DNA from: Pochonia chlamydosporia 170
Lineage: Eukaryota; Ascomycota; Sordariomycetes; Hypocreales; Clavicipitaceae
Length of the DNA: 64,000 nt
NCBI RefSeq assembly: GCF_001653235.2
Contig: NC_035790.1
Coordinates: forward strand, 7,750,001-7,814,000
Reading direction: 5' to 3'
Shown here one piece after another: positions 22,854 to 34,386 of this stretch. The stretch's first letter is position 1; the number at the start of each line of letters is the position of its first letter. The translations under genes and the position numbers were made by a program. The notes beneath the pieces were generated by a model. It saw only the letters and a list, made by a program, of their open reading frames with translations. It had not been told where the DNA came from and made no database searches.

Positions 22854-23681
22854 GACGCGCGCGAAAACGAGCCAAAATGCGTAATCGTTATGCGTATGCG
22901 TATGCGTATGCGAATGCGTATGTGTGTGAGTGTATTGTCCGTCGGGAGGAAGCGGGAAGTGCGTATTGCAGAATCCGACCAGACGAAAGGAAGAGGGAGG
23001 GAAGATAGAAAAAGAAACGAAGAGGGAAGGGGAAAAAAGGTACAAGTGTAAAAGAAATGAGTTAAAATAAAAAAAGAGAGATGAGAATGCAACGAGTGAG
23101 TCAAGAAGAGAGAATCAAAGACAAGGATGACGAAGTGGGAACTTGGACAAAGTTAACACCGTAATACCCCTGGTGCTTGATTGGTGTGATATAATAATCA
23201 ACTGTTGCCGGATTTATCTTGCAATGGTCGGATTCCTTAGGATCATCCGGGATAATTGGTTGGGGCAAGGATAGTCTGAACGACCTGTCTTGATACCTCA
23301 ATCGCTTTGCAGCCTCGAGACGGGAGATGCAATTTTGTATTGCCTGGGGCAAATGGTAAGTGGATGGATAGATTAATGGATGGATGGATGATGGCCAAGA
23401 AAACGTGGGTCTCGTGGTGCTGCTGTACAACAGAATAATGAAAGACGCAAGCAAGAACGAAAAGCTTAAAAAGAAAAGAGGAAGAAAACTGTGCGTGTGA
23501 AAAGGGCTGGGAGAGACGACAGGCAGGTGGTTGAGCAGATCAGACCAGACGAGATGAGACGAGACAGGAAGACAGCAAGACCAGACAGCAAGCAGAATCC
23601 AGGTGCCTGGTGATGACTGGAGTGATGACTGGAAGTCAAGGGCCAAAGCCACGCCTGGCCACGTTCGTCTTGTCCACGTCA

Positions 23682-23733
23682 AAGTCAAGTCAAGTCAAGT
23701 CAAGCCAAGTCCCAAGTCCCAAGTCCCAAGTCC
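23682..23733. repeat. CAAGT / CCCAAGT short tandem repeat
   Basis: Four tandem copies of a 5-bp unit CAAGT run into three to four copies of a 7-bp unit CCCAAGT. It lies in the gene-poor interval. Confidence 0.85.
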
Positions 23734-24043
23734 AATTTCAATCCAACAGTCGGCGACCTCAGGCACGACAGGCAATTGGCTCGTTTCGGGTAAAATGCCG
23801 AATGCTTACACTTGACGTGTGGATGGGCATGCAAAAATGTCTGGGTCTGCCAGACAAGACTAATAAAGAGGAACAAAAGGTTGGCAAGATTGGGAGTGAG
23901 TGAGTGGGTGAGTTGGCTGGAAAGTAATAAAGAGAAGAGAACAAGTCAGAGATGTGACTGGCGTCTAATCGAAGAGAGACCAAACCGGGGTCTGCGACAA
24001 GACAAGACGATGCAGATTGCAGAAATCAGGGCTCTTGAATATG

Positions 24044-24101
24044 CAAGCAAAGCAAAGCAAAGCAAAGCAAAGCAAAGCAAAGCGAAGAGAAGCAAAGCAA
24101 A
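24044..24101. repeat. AAAGC microsatellite
   Basis: About ten copies of AAAGC occur, with one interruption (GAAGAG) near the right end. Confidence 0.85.
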
Positions 24102-25024
24102 CCAATGCCCTGCCCGTCTAATCTGGTCTAATCTGGTCTGGTCTTGTTTGGTTTGGTTTGGGTTGGTTTGTTGCCTCCTGGCCTCACCCCCCTAGCATCG
24201 AGAAGGAAGAGGAGTGAGAGCACGGAACGAGGATGGATGGGTGAATGAATGGATCAAGACGACGACCATGTGGGTGCACTTACAGTATCTTTGCAATGCG
24301 TCAATGCATGCGTACCGTCAATTCAATACAGTCCAGTCGGGAACAAATTGGCAAAGTACCTAGGTACTCTCAGGGCATGGGCATGTACAGTACGAGTTGA
24401 GCTCACTCAATAGAGTCTACAAGAAGACGTGATTTGATACCCTCAAGGGAAACCAGAGCGAGGAAGCGCCGGGTGCGCGCCAACAAAACCCAATACAACA
24501 AGTAGACAGACTCGAGGAACAAAAATAAATGGGACATGGAACGCAACGAGGGTGGGCAGATTGTGCATACATACTCCATAGACCACGCAGAAGTGATGAG
24601 AAGGGGGGCGTGTGCCCGTCTGCTGTGGTGTGTGTCCAACAAAGGAGACAGACAGAACGAGAGAGTCAAGCAATACTCCTTACTCCGTATACCAGAACAA
24701 TAATACACGCTCCTCACTTGGTGCTGGCTCCCTAAACCAAGCCGAGCCAAGCACCATTCATAAAGCACCAGACTTGACAATAATCTGCAATGTCAACGAC
24801 CACAACGGATCCAACCAATCCTCATTGGATAAACCAAGGTGCTTTAACCACGCGGCGTCGAGTTACGTCAAGCACTCTACCCAGACCAAATCAGACCAGA
24901 CACGGCCGTACCCAAGTTATTTGATGTGTTGGTGTGGCTTGACCATTTAACTGTATTGGTTTTGCAATCTGCTTCCCATGTCTCCAACTCTCGCTTGACC
25001 CCTCCCTCCCTCCCTCTCCCTCCA

Positions 25025-25060
25025 TTGTTGGCGTTGGCGTTGGCGTTGGCGAGGGTATCG
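25025..25060. repeat. GGCGTT microsatellite
   Basis: About four copies of GTTGGC are followed by a diverged stretch rich in GGTATT. Confidence 0.75.
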
Positions 25061-28000
25061 GTATTGGAATTGGTATTGGCAGCACGATCCCAAAACCCCA
25101 GCCTGGTTTTGGTTGGTTTGGTTGCGAGAAAAAATACTGACACTATCAACTTCTTTGCAGTGCAGACGTGACAAACCTCAACAAGAGACAAATTACAAAG
25201 TATCCGCTCGAGCAATGCCTCGTGGGCGAATAATAGTCCCCTTCTTCCATGCAAGCAGGATAGCTTTTTCAGATCCAGAAATGCAGAAACCCAGGGGTAT
25301 CATCATGCAAGGAGAGACTGAGCATATTCCAACCTAACTTGACTTTCAACTCCTGTCGCCAGACTATATTCCGCACGAAAACTTGCAGGGGGGGACAATG
25401 TCGCCAGCAAACAGGCCAGGGCGCGACCATAGAGACAGTCCATCTGGCGTCCGCCGATCGACCAATTGATGATTGCATGCCCACGGAATAGAAACAATCC
25501 AATCCAACCTGCCCAAGACATTGCTCTTCGTTTAAAGTTACTTCGCACCCACTTGCTCGAGTCCAGAGCATCAAGCTCAAGTCGAACCGCATGTGGCGGT
25601 AAGTCGTGGCCAAAGAACATTGAACTTGGCGAGTGGCATGGACAACCATTGGAAAGCCCAACGCAACTAATAAGTGCCGACCACAAATTGGCTGGTGCGT
25701 TTCGTTGGCGCCTGTCTCGACCAAAGAAATCACTGTGCTGCGTACTTTAGACCAGAATTGGTCCAGCCAGCCGACTGCTTGCAGGGGGTGCAAATTGAGA
25801 ATGACATCCAGAGACAAAGTTTTACTTTGCAAGGGATGTGAAGACATACCAGTCGCCTGCCATTGGCACCAAGCTAAAAACTCGGGACTTGCCCAGCCCC
25901 CCAATCAGGCGCCATGAGACTTGATTGATGTGCTAAGGGTCATTTGGGGGGAGAAAAACATTGGACTTGACGTAGCACATGTCAAAGAAAATCGTGACAT
26001 GCAATCCGTGTCTGTAACCAAATAACATGTTAGTCTGGGGACCATCGGCCAGCCGAGGCCATCACTCTCAAACATGCTCAGTCTAGCTCAACAGACAGAC
26101 TGACCTACCTACCAACTTTAGCACAAAGTAAGTCACTGTATACCCGAAACATATAGAGGGATAGGTAGGTGGCTCTCAGAGTCCAAACCGTCCTCTGTCG
26201 ATCGCAAGGGGTGAACGACCAAGAGAAAAAAATACAAAATTCAAAAAGTTCCCTTGACCTGTGCACTCGTGCAGATGATGAACGCCGGACACATCCAAAA
26301 ACTGCAGGAGGTAACATCGGAGGCAGTGCTACTCAATCAAGCCCTTTTGCTGTGCAACTCCGTGTAGAACTTTTGAGTTGCCACTACCACTGCAAGTTGT
26401 GACGATAATAGAAGTAAGGCAAGGGCCAAGAAAGAAGGGGGAAAAAGAGGAAAAGAAATAGGAAACAAGGCTGATGCACAACTAACTCCCCTCAACTTGC
26501 CAGCATGTTTTTCGTCGTTGGTTCACAAACCGCTGTGTCGCCGGCCGTAGTAAGCAACAAGTCGGAATTACCCTTGCAACTTGCATTGAGACCTTCAAGG
26601 CAATACTCACGTATACAGGTCGTCTGTTGGTGGGTGCGATTGATTGCTCCACGCGGCCTCGTTCGTTCCAAACCCAAATTTGTCGTCGAGATGCCTTCCA
26701 GTCCAACCAAGTATGCCGACCACACTAAATGCTCCATACTGACCACCATCGTCGTGAACACGGCGCGACAACCGGCCAAACATGGTGCATGCCATCCGGT
26801 CAATCTTGCCGCTCCAAGGGCCCTGGTCAACTTGAATAGCCTCCATGCCTACTCACACCCATGTCCGGCCATGCCATGCCATGCTCCTGTCTCTCTTGGG
26901 TAAAAGCCACGGCCCTTGCTCCGTGGGTGTGGTACAACCATGTTTGATTTGGTCTGGTTCATCCAGTTTCCAAAGCTCATCTTCATTGGGCAAATTTGCT
27001 CGTTTTCCAGGTTCCCACTCGCCATGAACGCCTCATCCAGGGCCGCCACAGTCCATTTGGCAGCCTCAATACTTCCACATCCTCCGGACCTCTGTCATTC
27101 TTACTTTTGACAATGCAGGCCGGTGCACCGGCCAGGGACAACCTGTAACATGACCTCGAGAAACAACGCAACTAAAATGATGGCCTCTCGCTAGGTTCGG
27201 CACAATCTGCTTCGGGAATTTTCCGTCGCAGACGGTAAGAGCGTAATTGAAAACAAATTGCCCACGCCATATTAGACAGGCTCAATCTGAACAATTGTCA
27301 GCGAATGGTCACCGCAAATTTGTAACCATAGCCGCGAAAGTTCATTGGATTTGCCACGAATAAGATCAAACTTATGGCCCAATTCAGTACCATTGCCGCT
27401 TCCATCCCCTTCTCTTCCTTCGCCTTGCCACAACTCAAGCAGGACAGTAAAGGAATGAAGGCATGGAGCTACAGGCGGCTCCCTTCTTTGATGGTGTTCC
27501 AATGTATTTGCTTGTCGTTCTGGAACGATAACCCACTTGGCTCGAGCTTCTTCAAAGATCCTTCGGCTACTCCATGACACTAAACAGCGTGATTCGCTAA
27601 GACTAGAACTGATGTCCTCGACAAGGTGGGATGTTCAAAGGCTTTTGAGCGAAAGAGACTCGCTTATTGAACCCTGCCTGGGTTGCCAAGTTAGGCTGAC
27701 CAACCGAGGGGGCAAAAGTGCAAGGTAATATCGTCATCTCATCAAACGCATGTCGCAGGATGTACTCCGTAGTCCTTATAGATCTGCATATTGCATCTTC
27801 TGGACAAACAATAACGCTCAAAATGATGGCGGAAACGATTCTTCACTGTCCTGTAGATATATTAAGGGTATTCATACTAGAAATCCTGGAATTTATGCCA
27901 GAGTACAAATCATTTGATTCCTCTTGCTTGGTTAGTGTCTTTCATCCAGCCATTCTGATGCCGGTTACATCGTCAACACACAGCTACTGAATCGCCATGA

Positions 28001-31000
28001 TATTAGTCAAGGCGAGAGAAGTATGAGGACCCTGGTATGTCCACCATCTCTAAAACTTTTTCTCTTGGGAGTGCCGGAGGTTGAAGCGGTACACCCTTGG
28101 TGGTCGTAGCGCAGAGTTCCGCTGTTGTGGTCATTGCAGTTGTTCCGGTGTGAATTGGATTTTCTGTGGTCTAGAGTTTATTGCGCCATGCCATAGGCAA
28201 TGGTGCTACCAGTCCAAGTGCTTCGATTTCCAAGCTTTCAAATACCGATATGCGAAGAGCAAAGACGTCTTGAAGGGTTCCCCACATAGAAATATGAATG
28301 TTCTGTGAAGCCGCAGTGCTCACATGGTAATAATTTTGTTTTCTTCGAGTTTACCATGCTAGGCTTTTTACCCTCAATATTCTCACGGCTCGGGTGCTAT
28401 ACCAGTTGTTGCCTGATGTAATTCCGAGTGCTAGTGGAACTTGGCAGGCAGACTTCCTCCCTCAGCCGAAGCGACAATAACACGCTATACTTGCTGCGTC
28501 GATGGATAGCTTCGCGACCAACTTCCTGCATCTCTGCCTCAGTGCGAACCCTGACTTTGGTAAGCGCATACGTAACATATTGGTTACGGCCTAAGGAAGT
28601 TGGGGTGGCTTGTGCAGCCGCATATTTCGGAACATTTCTAGTGATGAGGCCAAGGAAATGGATTGCGGAACCACTTGGCCCTCGTTTCGCCCCGTAATTC
28701 ACCTCAAGCTCGGTTGCAGTCGTGGCACTCTAATAAATGGCTTTTGTACGTATTCAAATCTGCCCATACGACGGCTCTCACTTCTCTCGATTTGGTCGTG
28801 GGACACTGCGTCTCAAATGTCGTTTTCTTGTGTGAGCATCGTTCTGAAGTGTGTGACAAATTGCCCTGGCACAGCCGAGACCCGAATAGATTTCCATCCC
28901 GTTGCTTTTTCTGAACGATTCAGAAACCTCAAGCACGACAATGGCAACGTGGTGCTGCAATCCAGTTGGCTGGCTATGCCGCGGCGGCGTCATTGAAACC
29001 ACGCATGGGCTACACAAAGCCAAGTTCCTGGCCGTACGAAGTGCGGAGGAGATGAAAATGTCTGCCTCCCCTTCCGCATTCTGTCGTTAGCATAAAAGGG
29101 ACAGGGAGCCACTCGCCAATGAACAACTTGACAGCAAGGGGTTGTCGCATGCCAGCAGCTTTGCATGACATTCGATGTCCAAGTCTTCCAGAGGCCGTTG
29201 TGGTGTATGACTGAAAGAGCGCTCGCCCCTCTCATTGGCCCTTTTGGCCATCTGTGTTCCCAGACTACTGTGTTAGAAATTTCGAAACACCAGAAAGCGG
29301 CGTGACATTAGCATGATGCGATAGAGGAAGTGGTGCAAGTTGCTGCTTGGCTAAGTGGCTGAGGATGCAATGGGAGCGTCACTGGCCAGATGGTGCCGCG
29401 TGAATGGTTAGTTTACTTGCAAGGGGCAAGGTTGGACAAGGGTGGTGGTTAATCTTGGGCCGAGTGAGTTTCTTTCATACATACCCAGGTATGTGACAAA
29501 TCCAGTCACTTTTCTGAAGAGAGTATTTGTGGACAAGACGAGCAAACGACCGCAGCGGACGCGACACAACGCAAAAGGAATCCTTTCAGGATGCCAAGCT
29601 TGCCGTGCGCATGCGTCAACGAAGGGGTTATTGTGACTGAGAGCTCTTGAAAATGCAACCAGACATCAAAAGTATCTCCTTCCCCTTTGTCAAAGGATGA
29701 CTCTTTCCCTCCTTCCCTTCAAGTATCTCGTTTATGACAAGGTTGCCCTCATTGGCTGGCATTGCTTCCCAAATGCTCAACAAGTTGCTTGCTCCTTCCA
29801 CCCCACCAAGAGCCATAACTACCTAGGTACTTTATACACCAGACAGTGCGACAGACTGTCGGGCATCACTCCTCACCTGGCACGCACCAAAACTCTATGG
29901 TGCTCTCTTTTGTATTCGCCAATCCAGTCACTCATTATTTCCCCTGCTCATGGACTCTACGAATGCAATACATGTGGTGTCCAGGAGAAAGAGAAACTCG
30001 TTCTGGTCTTCCTGTTACCTTGCCCCATGACAATAGTTGCTGACTCATGCCATTGGGTTTCCATTATATTTCGTGTAAGTACCACCGGCCCCGAGGGACT
30101 CAAGCGCTGGTGCCAAGAAAATGGTGTAATACTTCCTCGGTACAGATTACGGTTTACGAAGCTGAAAGCTTCTGTCGACGGCTACGCAGTAGCAGGGCGA
30201 CCAACCCTTGGCCCAAGCAGAGAGCCGGAAGCGGATCCAGCATAGTTGTCAACTTGCCATTCAGCTAAAGCAAAAGGAGTCGGTGTCTCCGAGAGTTTCG
30301 GTTGGCAAAATCAAGTCTCAAGTCGCATGCAAGTGTGCATTTGACGTAACGCAGACCAGACCAGCAAGATCGACACCATTGATGCCCCCTCGTCAACACG
30401 ACCGTACCGCGGCGGTCATGTTCCAATAAAGGGAGGCAAACTAACCGTGTTGGCAACCAAGGAGGCAGATACGAAGGCTGACGGGATGTCTTGTCATCAA
30501 AGAAATGTGCCATCCCGGAATTCTCTAAACCCTGTTGGCTTATCCGACAATACACCATGCAACTTCCACCAGCCTGAATTCACATAACGCGAAATGCTGA
30601 CTTGCCACCCAAGCCTGTGCCTGTTGTGGCGCAAGCTTGAACCGGCGTCCAAACGCAGTTGCAAAGACGATGACAACGCGACGAGACATGTTGGGAGCAA
30701 ATGCTCATGGGCGGAAGCGCATGCGTGCCCGACACGGCTGGGGAACTTGTCTCGAAAATTTCCACGAGCGACACCGCATTTCTCTTCACTACTGGGCACT
30801 TGTCCACCGCTCGCCCTTTCTCCATTGTCGGGTTGATAAGTTCAAATGCTGCAATCTTTGCACACACTTTCACAACTTGATACGTTTGCTTCATACAACC
30901 ACCCTGTGGTCGATTACCTGAAATGCACAAGCTCCAACCTGGGTGAGCAGCCACAAAAATGTAATGCACTAATATTGCCCAAAACCTCTCGGTCCATTTT

Positions 31001-32498
31001 GTGATCGGACCAGGGTGACAGCCACCGCTCCCAAGAGAGTCGATTTAGATGACAACGAAGCGGCGATTTGATTCTCTCCGTTGGGCGTTGACACGGCAAG
31101 ACTTTTTCCAACTTCAAAACAAGACGGGAAAATCAGTTTCCTCGGGTCCTCTTTAGCCCACTACAATGCACCCGTACACCGTTTGCGCGCCTTAGGAGTC
31201 AGTTCGATCCACATGCTTAGCTGCCTCGACAAGCAATGATTTACAAGGATCCGCGAAATGGGAACGTAATAGAGGTAATATCGTGAGGCATAGCCGAGAC
31301 CGTCTGCCTAAAACGGCTATTCCATGGATTGAAAGGACCACTAACCCTGCCTGTTCCTTGATACTCTGGCAACTTGTGCTTGCATGCAACTCGTTGTTTC
31401 GTCTTATTTTGTTCAAGCGTCACCTGAGGCCACTAGGGAATCATGTTTTGTATTGTAATTAAACACAGGATCAAACTCGGTATCGGCACGGATAGGGCTC
31501 GGCAAAAGTGCTTAATTACCAGGGTCCCCTCGAGATGGCTCAAAATGTCGCTCCTCATTTCATCGTCATTTTAGCTGTGACGTTGCACGAAACACGTCCA
31601 GCAACTACCGAAGCCCGTGTCAATAAGCAAATTTGTCTTGCTGACTGAGCGCGGTCGCCGATGCTCACTGGCTTCTACTTGACCTGGTGCTAATTATTTC
31701 CACTAATCGAATTGGCTGCTGACATTTCTCCATTAAATGCATGCAAAGTCTCGATGGCAACGGAAAAATTCTGCCCTTGCTGGCGGAATCGTTTGACGTC
31801 CGCACTACTTCAACAGTTCCGTAGATCACCGAATCCTGCCGATCAACCTTGCAGCTGTTTAACCGTTTGGGTCCCGACTAGGCTAGGAAGGCAATGCTTG
31901 TTTGCAGCTCATCCCCTTCATGACGGATCAAAATGTGTACGTGTTGGAATCAATGCTGGTCCACAACTTCCATTGCTACATGAGTACATATCTGGAAATA
32001 AGAGCACGTTATAGCAAGCTAGACAAAGAGTGGTTTGTCGCCAACCGGATTTCCTTGCGGTGTGTCCTGTTATTTGCGCACATAGTGGCCACTTGCGCGA
32101 AGATAAAGCCTCATACTTGCAGGCATTCATACCAAACCATAATTTGTAGTACCCAACATGACATGACGGGAACTGTATCTAGTTTCAACAATCCCAATTT
32201 GTAGCCAAACCAACAACAACTTCCAAACGACAACGAAGTGATTGGCCAGCCGCAAACCAGGGAGGGTGGCTAGGAAGAGATTTGGGAACCAACAAATGCA
32301 ACTAAATTCCTTGAATATCAAGTGTGCTGCCCGGTCGCGAAATGTGACTACTTTAGGGTACATTGTTGGTTGAGTGCTCTTGGCGTCGGTGTAACAAACT
32401 ACCAATATATTGGCTTCTTCTTTTGCACACCAACAGGTTCTTTTGCAGAACACTGTTAGTTGGCTTTCAACTCCCATGTCAACCTCCTGTAACGTCCT

Positions 32499-33863
32499 TC
32501 AATTTCTCCCGCCTCGTCCTCTTCCCCGTCCCCTACCCCTACGCCCACCCCTCTTCCCACCTCTCCCACCAGACCGATTATCAAACCTCTCAAAAAGCGG
32601 TTCCTCCCCAAACGCCGCTTCACCAAATCTCATAAAATTGACAAGTCCCCTATCCACAACTGCAACAAGAACATTTCGGTGACCGTGTTTTAATCGTTGG
32701 TAGAGTTTCCCTGGCCCCTGCCAAGCAGGATTGGGTAGATCTATCGGCGTGGATTCCAGCAACGCCTCGATCTGCTCTAGGGTAGGTAATTCTGAGTCTG
32801 CCGTGTCCGCGACTGCGATGCGGAAATCTGGCGGCGGGGGGTTCTTCTTAGAAAATGGGGCACCGCCGGGCTTCCATACGTGGAAATGGATGCGGAAAGG
32901 TTCCTGGACGGGGTGATGTTGTGGTTGGATGGAGGGTTTGTGGCGTGGAAGGACGGCGAGTTGCTGGTAGATGGGGCGGTATGCTCTGTATATCCCGGGG
33001 GCGATGAGAGGGCCAAATGGTTTGTGTTGTGGTGTTTTGTCTCGGCTGATGAAGGAGAATAGCCACTGCCATAGGGACTGTGATGGTTGTGAGGATGTGT
33101 CTTGTCGGGGTGTGGGAGTTGTCGGGGCGCGCATGATGTAGAAACCAGCTCTCTTGAGATGCGAATATACTTGAAACTTGGGCAATGTTGTTTTTCCACG
33201 CTCGCCCTCGTATCCTGTGAGGAAGCAGTAGGCAGCTTCGAGACTCAGTGGCACGCCGGCGTCGTAGTCATCTGGTCCGAATTGGTTCCTGGTCGGCCCA
33301 TTGTCGATGACCTTTGGGAGCAGTTCTTCGAAATCTTTGTCGGGCCACCAGATGTCTATTGTTCCTCGCTCGATCAAATAGAGCGCCTCTTCGGGTAGCA
33401 GCCAGAGTCTACCGACACCCAACTGGTCCTTGTTGCCGGATATGGCTCGTCCAATGTCTCTCATCCAATTTCCTCGCTCCTGTTCCATGACCACAACACG
33501 TTCGTGCAGTAGCGCATCGTCGTGAGTGCTATCTGGTCTTTGTGAGGTCCACCAATCTGGGAAATACCAGGCACGTAACCAGTTTTCCTGGCGGTGAATG
33601 CGAGTGTAGTTGAGAACTTCTTCCAGTGCTTGCCGGCTGGTCTCAAGGGCTGTGTCCTGAACGCGAGTGCCGTGGGATTCAAAGTCTTTCTCGCCTTTGC
33701 GGATGGTTTTGCTGGACACCCCCTTTTTGTTGAACATGGAAGCGAAGAGTTTGTAGTCTGGGATTTCGTCTTCCAAAGCGTCATCTGCTGTTCGGGCGGC
33801 ATCTTGGTCCGTTTGGAGCGTGGATGCCTCCACGGCGGGGTTGTCGTCGTCGTCAAAGGGCAT
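32499..33863 (-). CDS. sen54: tRNA-splicing endonuclease subunit SEN54
   Basis: Single exon, 454 residues, starting at the ATG at 33863 (MPFDDDDNPAVEAS). The N-terminal Sen54 domain is clear: IPDYKLFASMFNKKGVSSK, GEKDFESHGTRVQ, and GRLWLLPEEALYLIERG. The C-terminal part holds FRIHFHVWKPGG and an endonuclease-fold remnant without catalytic residues, as expected for this structural subunit. The last 25 residues form an RGG/RG tail (GRGRGRGRGG), a possible RNA-binding extension. Known role: SEN54 with SEN2, SEN34 and SEN15 cleaves introns from precursor tRNA. An intron-bearing tRNA-Leu gene lies 402 bp upstream on the other strand. Confidence 0.92.
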   Translation of the reverse strand: MPFDDDDNPAVEASTLQTDQDAARTADDALEDEIPDYKLFASMFNKKGVSSKTIRKGEKDFESHGTRVQDTALETSRQALEEVLNYTRIHRQENWLRAWYFPDWWTSQRPDSTHDDALLHERVVVMEQERGNWMRDIGRAISGNKDQLGVGRLWLLPEEALYLIERGTIDIWWPDKDFEELLPKVIDNGPTRNQFGPDDYDAGVPLSLEAAYCFLTGYEGERGKTTLPKFQVYSHLKRAGFYIMRAPTTPTPRQDTSSQPSQSLWQWLFSFISRDKTPQHKPFGPLIAPGIYRAYRPIYQQLAVLPRHKPSIQPQHHPVQEPFRIHFHVWKPGGAPFSKKNPPPPDFRIAVADTADSELPTLEQIEALLESTPIDLPNPAWQGPGKLYQRLKHGHRNVLVAVVDRGLVNFMRFGEAAFGEEPLFERFDNRSGGRGGKRGGRRGRGRGRGRGGRN

Positions 33864-34265
33864 TGTGGCGGGAGGGCTGAATAGAAATATCTCGGGTGGT
33901 ATAGGAAAGCTATTGTGTAAGGAGGCCGAGGTTAATGTTGTTGGCGTTAGATTTAGACATGGAAGTGTTTGTGGGTTGAGGATGGTGAGTGAGAGCTTGG
34001 GGGCAGAAAAAGCCTGATATAGCCTATCCTATAAGGCTGGCATTAAATAGAATGACATCAAAAATACTCTTAGTGTAAATCAGAAGAGTGGAGGAAATAA
34101 CATGGCCAAACCGTGGAGGTTTACAAGATCATAAAGCTCAGTGTGATGAAATTGATGTCGAGACAAGCTTCTGTTGCCAAATGAATTTCTGTGGGTCCAG
34201 ATGAGTGACTGGAAGCGGAGATACCTGTATAATGCTTACTATGGAAAACCAGTCACCTGACGTCT

Positions 34266-34375
34266 GCGAGTCTGGCCGAGTGGTTAAGGCGTTGTGTTTA
34301 GGTCAAACCCACAAAGGGTACACGCTTGAACCGCAATGGGCATCGCCCGCGTAGGTTCGATCCCTACGGCTCGCA
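34266..34375 (+). tRNA. tRNA-Leu (anticodon UAG) with a 28-nt intron
   Basis: The acceptor stem GCGAGTC pairs with GGCTCGC (one G-U), with discriminator A at 34375. The D-arm is GCC/GGC with A-box TGGCCGAGTGG. The anticodon stem TTGTG pairs with CGCAA (34332-34336). The loop reads TTTAGG, with anticodon TAG at 34299-34301. The intron is 34303-34330, one base after the anticodon's 3' neighbour. A long variable arm (GGGC-ATC-GCCC) marks a class II tRNA, and the T-arm is GTAGG/CCTAC with B-box GGTTCGATCC. All features fit leucine, decoding CUA/CUN codons. Confidence 0.95.
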
Positions 34376-34381
34376 TAATTC

Positions 34382-34386
34382 TTTTT
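34382..34386 (+). terminator. RNA polymerase III terminator
   Basis: A run of five T begins seven bases after the mature 3' end of the tRNA-Leu gene. Confidence 0.75.

Larger units (their letters stand above)
22854..32498. other. Large gene-poor interval
   Basis: About 9.6 kb in which no frame has recognisable protein wording, plausible intron structure or family motif. The left third carries many short tandem repeats: TGCGTA near 22891-22925, CAAGT/CCCAAGT at 23682-23733, AAAGC at 24044-24101, TCTGG/TTTGG at 24116-24171 and GGCGTT at 25025-25060. Base composition looks balanced, not AT-rich, so mutation by RIP is not suggested. It may hold a long 5' UTR, a non-coding RNA or distal regulatory sequence. 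Confidence 0.45.

Noticed and set aside
22109..23104. 331-codon open frame on - over the candidate first exon
   Set aside because: It is a different frame from the exon ending in GTGAGT, is rich in repeat-derived Ser, Leu, Arg and His, and has no protein-like wording.
25269..25904. 211-codon open frame on - in the gene-poor interval
   Set aside because: It opens at a non-ATG codon, has no family wording or intron context, and overlaps frames on the other strand. Its length is possible by chance at this base composition.
29697..30245. 182-codon open frame on +
   Set aside because: Composition is random-looking, rich in Cys, His and Pro; there is no motif or supporting splice structure.
22854..32498. 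RIP-mutated transposon graveyard
   Set aside because: The stretch is not AT-rich, has no long inverted or direct repeats and no transposase or reverse transcriptase wording.
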